Position numbers and translations under genes: made by a program. From Spirosoma panaciterrae DSM 21099 (GTDB lineage: Bacteria > Bacteroidota > Bacteroidia > Cytophagales > Spirosomataceae), in assembly GCF_000374025.1 (NCBI RefSeq), contig NZ_KB893217.1:62001-126000 (forward strand): 64,000 nucleotides of DNA, in the 5' to 3' direction. The notes beneath the pieces were generated by a model. The model saw only the letters and a list, made by a program, of their open reading frames with translations, was not told the DNA's origin and made no database searches. How positions within the stretch are numbered: the stretch's first letter is position 1; every line of letters begins with the position of its first letter. Of this stretch, positions 60,648 through 64,000 are shown piece after piece.

Positions 60648-61922
60648 TCAATCATTACCAGACAGCACCAATTCGACCGTAACTCGTCGATTTAGGGATT
60701 TATTCACTTCTTTATCATTGAGGGCCGCTGGCTTTTTATTGCCCATACCCAGGCAAACCAACTGGTGGGCTTGAACACCCTGATTTTGTAGGTACTGGCT
60801 TACTACACGCGCCCTGAATTCAGACAGTGTCTGATTGAGTTGCGCGTTTCCTACATTATCCGTATGGCCCGTAATACGTACAATTGTATCTGTATGATGC
60901 TTAAGCCAGAAAGCCAGCGAATCCAGACGAGGACGCATATCCTGGCGCAGTTTGTACTCACTCTGATCGAAGTAAATGACAGGCCAGTCGGCAGGAGTAT
61001 CAAAAGTCGATGAAAATGGCTTTTCCTGTGCATCAGTCGCATAGCAAAATAATCCCGGCGCTGGTGCCACATTCCACACATTGACTAATCGGTTCTCGTG
61101 ATCCCGAACTTCTATTTGGCCCGAACTACCAGCAGGTACGATTAAGTATTGATATTGAGCACCTTTCGTCTGAAAAGACACCATTTGGCCGATACCTGGC
61201 CGCCAAACTGCGCGCAGTTGCCGGGTCGAATCAACTTGATAGACCGATAAAATTGTCTGAGCACGGCTGAGACGAAGCACGTATGTCTGCGTACGATTAT
61301 CCAATCGATCCAGAATCAGATTCCCACGATAGGCGTCATATCCCGTTGCGTTTACTTCTATGGCAATAATGTCGGTTTCTTTGAAAACAACTGTTACCGC
61401 TTTCTGGCCCTGGTGAATCAACAGGTGCTTTTTCATACCCGATTTTGTAAAATAGAAACTCAGACTAGCAGCCAGGTTACTACCCGAAATCGCATCAACT
61501 ACCTTGAAAAGTCGCGTTGCCCGGTTAGCAGTCGATTGATTTTTACCCGTCATAAGATAGTCTTTTTGGGCACTTTGCGCATAAGGCTGATCAGTCAATT
61601 GACGGTCTACAGGCGTTAGGAGCAGCGGAACAAAATAACTGCCATTTGTTGTCGGTGTGGCAAGTAATGGCAGTTTCAACGGATAAAAGCCCACTGCCCG
61701 AATCTCTAACTCCTTAACGTTACAATGCTGATCGAGTAAAAAATCACCTGTAACAACCTGCTCAACCAGGGCAGTACGTTCTGTGCGCTTGTGGATGTAA
61801 ATAGTTGCCTTATCAATAGATTGTCCAGTAGAAACATTTCTAACGATCCCCTCTATACGCAAACACTGAGCATACGAAGAAAAGCCCATCTGTAGTGCTA
61901 CCACTATGACCCAACTTTTCAC
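60648..61922 (-). CDS. OmpA-family protein with N-terminal carboxypeptidase-regulatory-like domain
   Basis: 424 residues. A signal peptide ends near SSYAQC. Residues about 20-110 resemble a carboxypeptidase-regulatory fold (RIEGIVRNVSTGQSIDKATI). A second beta domain lies near 140-240. The C-terminal OmpA domain (SEYKLRQDMRPRLDSLAFWL, RITGHTDNVGNAQLNQTLSE and NKSLNRRVTVELVLSGND) binds peptidoglycan. It anchors the operon products to the cell wall. The gene lies between the 385-residue and PKD genes, 13 and 16 bases from them. Confidence 0.87.
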   Translation of the reverse strand: MKSWVIVVALQMGFSSYAQCLRIEGIVRNVSTGQSIDKATIYIHKRTERTALVEQVVTGDFLLDQHCNVKELEIRAVGFYPLKLPLLATPTTNGSYFVPLLLTPVDRQLTDQPYAQSAQKDYLMTGKNQSTANRATRLFKVVDAISGSNLAASLSFYFTKSGMKKHLLIHQGQKAVTVVFKETDIIAIEVNATGYDAYRGNLILDRLDNRTQTYVLRLSRAQTILSVYQVDSTRQLRAVWRPGIGQMVSFQTKGAQYQYLIVPAGSSGQIEVRDHENRLVNVWNVAPAPGLFCYATDAQEKPFSSTFDTPADWPVIYFDQSEYKLRQDMRPRLDSLAFWLKHHTDTIVRITGHTDNVGNAQLNQTLSEFRARVVSQYLQNQGVQAHQLVCLGMGNKKPAALNDKEVNKSLNRRVTVELVLSGND

Positions 61923-61935
61923 ACGCTAACTTCGT

Positions 61936-63093
61936 TTAATTCACGGCTACACCGATATTACCCAGCAATACAGCCCAGTTCACCTGCTCCTGGCCTTCTA
62001 CCAATTTCTGATAGGATTGTAGCATGACTTTAGCATTCTTTTGTGTCACATCCTGATATTTAACATGTTGACCATCCGACCCATAGCCAACAAACTTCTG
62101 TTGCCCTGAAATAACCCCGTAGTAATTCCCATCGGCAGCCTGCGTCAGTTCTTTTACATAATTGACTTCATTCCATTCGATCCTGACAGATGTGTAGGGT
62201 AGTAGTTTTAAGCGGGTTAGATAATCCTTGATCTTCAATTGCCGAACCCCAGGCCGGTTGACAGAATTGACCTCGATAGTGGCACCTGGCAAAAATAACG
62301 TCAACGCCTGATCAATTGCTTTATCTTTTTCGTCGGGCGATATACTTTTATCAGATATAATATTCAGATACTGAACAAATTCCTCTACCCGACGTATCCC
62401 CTTATCCCGGTAACTAAGCAGTTCATCATCCGAAAGGCCCGGTTTACCTGAAGTCGTTGGCTGGGAGGCCACCTTACTCGTGGCTGTAGGAGTTTCCGGA
62501 TTGACAGGGACTGGATTCCATCCGGCCTGGGGTGATGGATTAGGAGCTGGTGTTTTAGCTCGTTGTTGCTGTAGTTGAGGCTTTAACGCGACTAATACTG
62601 GTGCTACCTCAGCAGCTGACGCCATCAGTTCGTGCTGGCCATTTCGATAAATAACAGCGATTAAATCAGCTTTTTTAAACGAACCGGGCACTCCCTGAGG
62701 AGTTTTATAATTGATTACCTCGTTGCTATTGTATGAGATAGTGCCCTGAATAAGTTTAGCGGGATTAGCCTTGATCAGCAAATCATAGGTAGAACCCGAT
62801 GCTACGTAAAATTCATTGAATTGCTTTTGAGCCTGCTCAGGATCGGTACTTATCTCATCCGGCAGTAAGTACTTACCTTGTGCATTAAATGCAAACAGGA
62901 AGTCGGTTCGTTGAAATGGCCGTTTAACAATTCGATTCCCTTTGGGCTCCCCGTACTTTAATTGCCCATCGCTAGCTTCCACTAACCGATAAGGTTGCTG
63001 GCTTCCATCAGCCAGATAGATCATTTCCTGGGCACTCACTAAGTATGAAGTACATAGGAATAAAACAGGTAATAAACTTGCTCGAATAGACAT
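61936..63093 (-). CDS. exported protein of unknown function, envelope operon
   Basis: 385 residues. A signal peptide ends near LVSAQ. Residues about 22-75 are a small domain (MIYLADGSQQPYRLVEASDG, LKYGEPKGNRIVKRPFQRTD) similar in style to the N-terminus of the next upstream gene. A Pro-rich linker (PAPNPSPQAGWNPVPVNPE) follows. The C-terminal part (ISDKSISPDEKDKAIDQALT, VNRPGVRQLKIKDYLTRLKL) looks globular. No family was recognised. It is between the barrel gene and the OmpA gene. Confidence 0.75.
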   Translation of the reverse strand: MSIRASLLPVLFLCTSYLVSAQEMIYLADGSQQPYRLVEASDGQLKYGEPKGNRIVKRPFQRTDFLFAFNAQGKYLLPDEISTDPEQAQKQFNEFYVASGSTYDLLIKANPAKLIQGTISYNSNEVINYKTPQGVPGSFKKADLIAVIYRNGQHELMASAAEVAPVLVALKPQLQQQRAKTPAPNPSPQAGWNPVPVNPETPTATSKVASQPTTSGKPGLSDDELLSYRDKGIRRVEEFVQYLNIISDKSISPDEKDKAIDQALTLFLPGATIEVNSVNRPGVRQLKIKDYLTRLKLLPYTSVRIEWNEVNYVKELTQAADGNYYGVISGQQKFVGYGSDGQHVKYQDVTQKNAKVMLQSYQKLVEGQEQVNWAVLLGNIGVAVN

Positions 63094-63125
63094 GATCGTA
63101 CCGATTTAGCGTATGGATAGTGTTA

Positions 63126-64000
63126 TCATTTCTGGCCCAATGGGAATGCCATCCCCAAGCTAACGGCACCCATCCGAATGAAGCCTGACGTTGGCTGGGG
63201 ACTAAGATTGACTCCCAGGCCATGATACCACCGGGCGTCTAATAAAACCTGCACGCGGCCCAACGAATAGGCCACGCCAGCTCCGCCAATGGCTCCGTAT
63301 TCGATACGCCCCTCCAGGCTTTCAAACTTCAGACTCTGTGTTCCCTGGCTTTGCCCGGCTACTGTAGTCGAATAACTTGAACTCAGCAGAAATTGTCCAA
63401 AACCACCTAGTTGCAAAAACGGGCGCAACTTCCCCTCGCCAATGGCGTATTTGACTAGTAATGGTACCGTGATAAGTTGGTTAGTCGTTTGGGTAGTTGC
63501 GTCGGCAACGGTATAGGTTGTACTCAGTTGGGTAAATAGTACTTCAGGCTGAAACGTGAGTCGTTTCCCGCCAAATCCCGCAAACACCCCTCCGTGAAAA
63601 CCTACATTAAAACCCGGGGTATTGTAGCCACTAGGCACCGACCTTGTAAACAGATTACCACCAGCCTTTATCCCAAAGTAAGACGAGGGCAACGTTGTAA
63701 CAACCGCCGACTTTTGTGCCTTGGCTGGAGCCTCTTTTGCTGGCGAAGCCGCCACTGGCTTACTGACAGTTGGCTTAGTCGAGGTTACTTTTGGGGCAGT
63801 AGAAGGTGTAGCCGATTCGTTACTGATCTGTTCGACATCTCCATTGTTATAAACGATTTTAAGCACATCGACTTTAGAAATTGCATATAATGGGCCGGTT
63901 GGGCTGGAAGCTTTCCGATATTGAATTTCATTGTCGCCTACCTCTTCAATAATCACCTGAATGGTCGATTTGTCTTTTTTATAGAGAACATCAGGCTTAC
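63126..64000 (-). CDS. outer-membrane beta-barrel protein, start beyond the window
   Basis: At least 290 residues. The open frame runs to the right edge (KPDVLYKKDKSTIQVIIEEV), so the signal peptide and start lie outside; the GTG at 63956 is internal. The N-terminal part is a small domain that also appears, loosely, in the 385-residue protein. A Pro/Ala/Lys linker (KPVAASPAKEAPAKAQKS) leads to a PorT-like barrel (SSYFGIKAGGNLFTRSVPSG, FNVGFHGGVFAGFGGKRLTF, GAVSLGMAFPLGQK). It is the most upstream gene of the operon visible. Confidence 0.83.
   Translation of the reverse strand, partial: KPDVLYKKDKSTIQVIIEEVGDNEIQYRKASSPTGPLYAISKVDVLKIVYNNGDVEQISNESATPSTAPKVTSTKPTVSKPVAASPAKEAPAKAQKSAVVTTLPSSYFGIKAGGNLFTRSVPSGYNTPGFNVGFHGGVFAGFGGKRLTFQPEVLFTQLSTTYTVADATTQTTNQLITVPLLVKYAIGEGKLRPFLQLGGFGQFLLSSSYSTTVAGQSQGTQSLKFESLEGRIEYGAIGGAGVAYSLGRVQVLLDARWYHGLGVNLSPQPTSGFIRMGAVSLGMAFPLGQK

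Noticed and set aside
1-64000. CRISPR array, tRNA, rRNA or transposase
   Set aside because: No regularly spaced direct repeats, cloverleaf or transposase motifs were seen while reading; a dedicated search was not possible.

Overview
The window looks like a chromosomal segment from a member of the Bacteroidota, most likely a Cytophagales bacterium of the Spirosoma type. The reasons are: type IX secretion sorting domains at the C-termini of two secreted proteins; a bamD-rpoZ-coaBC-DUF4835-recN block and a coaX-FadL-like porin-lptC block, both typical of this phylum; promoters of the form TTG-N18/20-TAnnTTTG; several TTG starts; and many lipoproteins and PorT-type barrels. The species assignment is inference. 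I saw no tRNA, rRNA, CRISPR array, insertion sequence or prophage.

Layout. 1-10281: three tandem tldD-tldE peptidase pairs, the first cut by the window edge. The third pair is split by an AT-rich PIN-type toxin-antitoxin module. 10356-12136: two GNAT acetyltransferases flanking a Uma2-like nuclease. 12393-20120: a six-gene MoxR operon (DUF4159, MoxR AAA+, DUF58, BatA-like membrane protein, a large membrane protein with a His/Asp-rich segment, and another membrane protein). 20121-23142 (minus): a GDPD-family phosphodiesterase, three small membrane proteins, an ECF sigma factor and an unlisted 41-residue ORF just upstream of it. 23297-27418: a GCS2-type carboxylate-amine ligase, a class I glutamine amidotransferase, an ATP-grasp-like protein and an SDR oxidoreductase, which look like a small-molecule or peptide-conjugation pathway. 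27484-36064: a lipoprotein, DinB protein, small basic secreted protein, PorE-like OmpA protein, TilS, OstA-like protein and a type IX cargo protein. 36188-43094: BamD, RpoZ, CoaBC, DUF4835, RecN, then a lipoprotein/SCO1/cytochrome c cassette. 43123-45797 (minus): LptC, a porin and CoaX. 45916-50999: a lipoprotein, a type IX secreted M64 peptidase, and Rho with a long disordered insert. 51146-64000: two minus-strand envelope proteins, an orphan 7TM-DISM histidine kinase, and a five-gene minus-strand operon (barrel, periplasmic protein, OmpA protein, PKD lipoprotein, TPR protein) that runs off the right edge.

How it works together. Much of the window serves the cell envelope: BAM and Lpt components, OmpA anchors and type IX cargo. 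The most unusual items are: (1) Tat-type signals on TldD proteins whose TldE partners have none; (2) the amide-ligase cluster; (3) a five-gene envelope operon of unknown role; (4) a recurring type of long, quasi-repetitive intergenic hairpin, mostly with the C-poor arm first in the transcript, one of which supplies part of the LptC signal peptide; and (5) the small ORF ahead of the sigma factor. All family assignments were made by reading motifs by eye; no database search was run.
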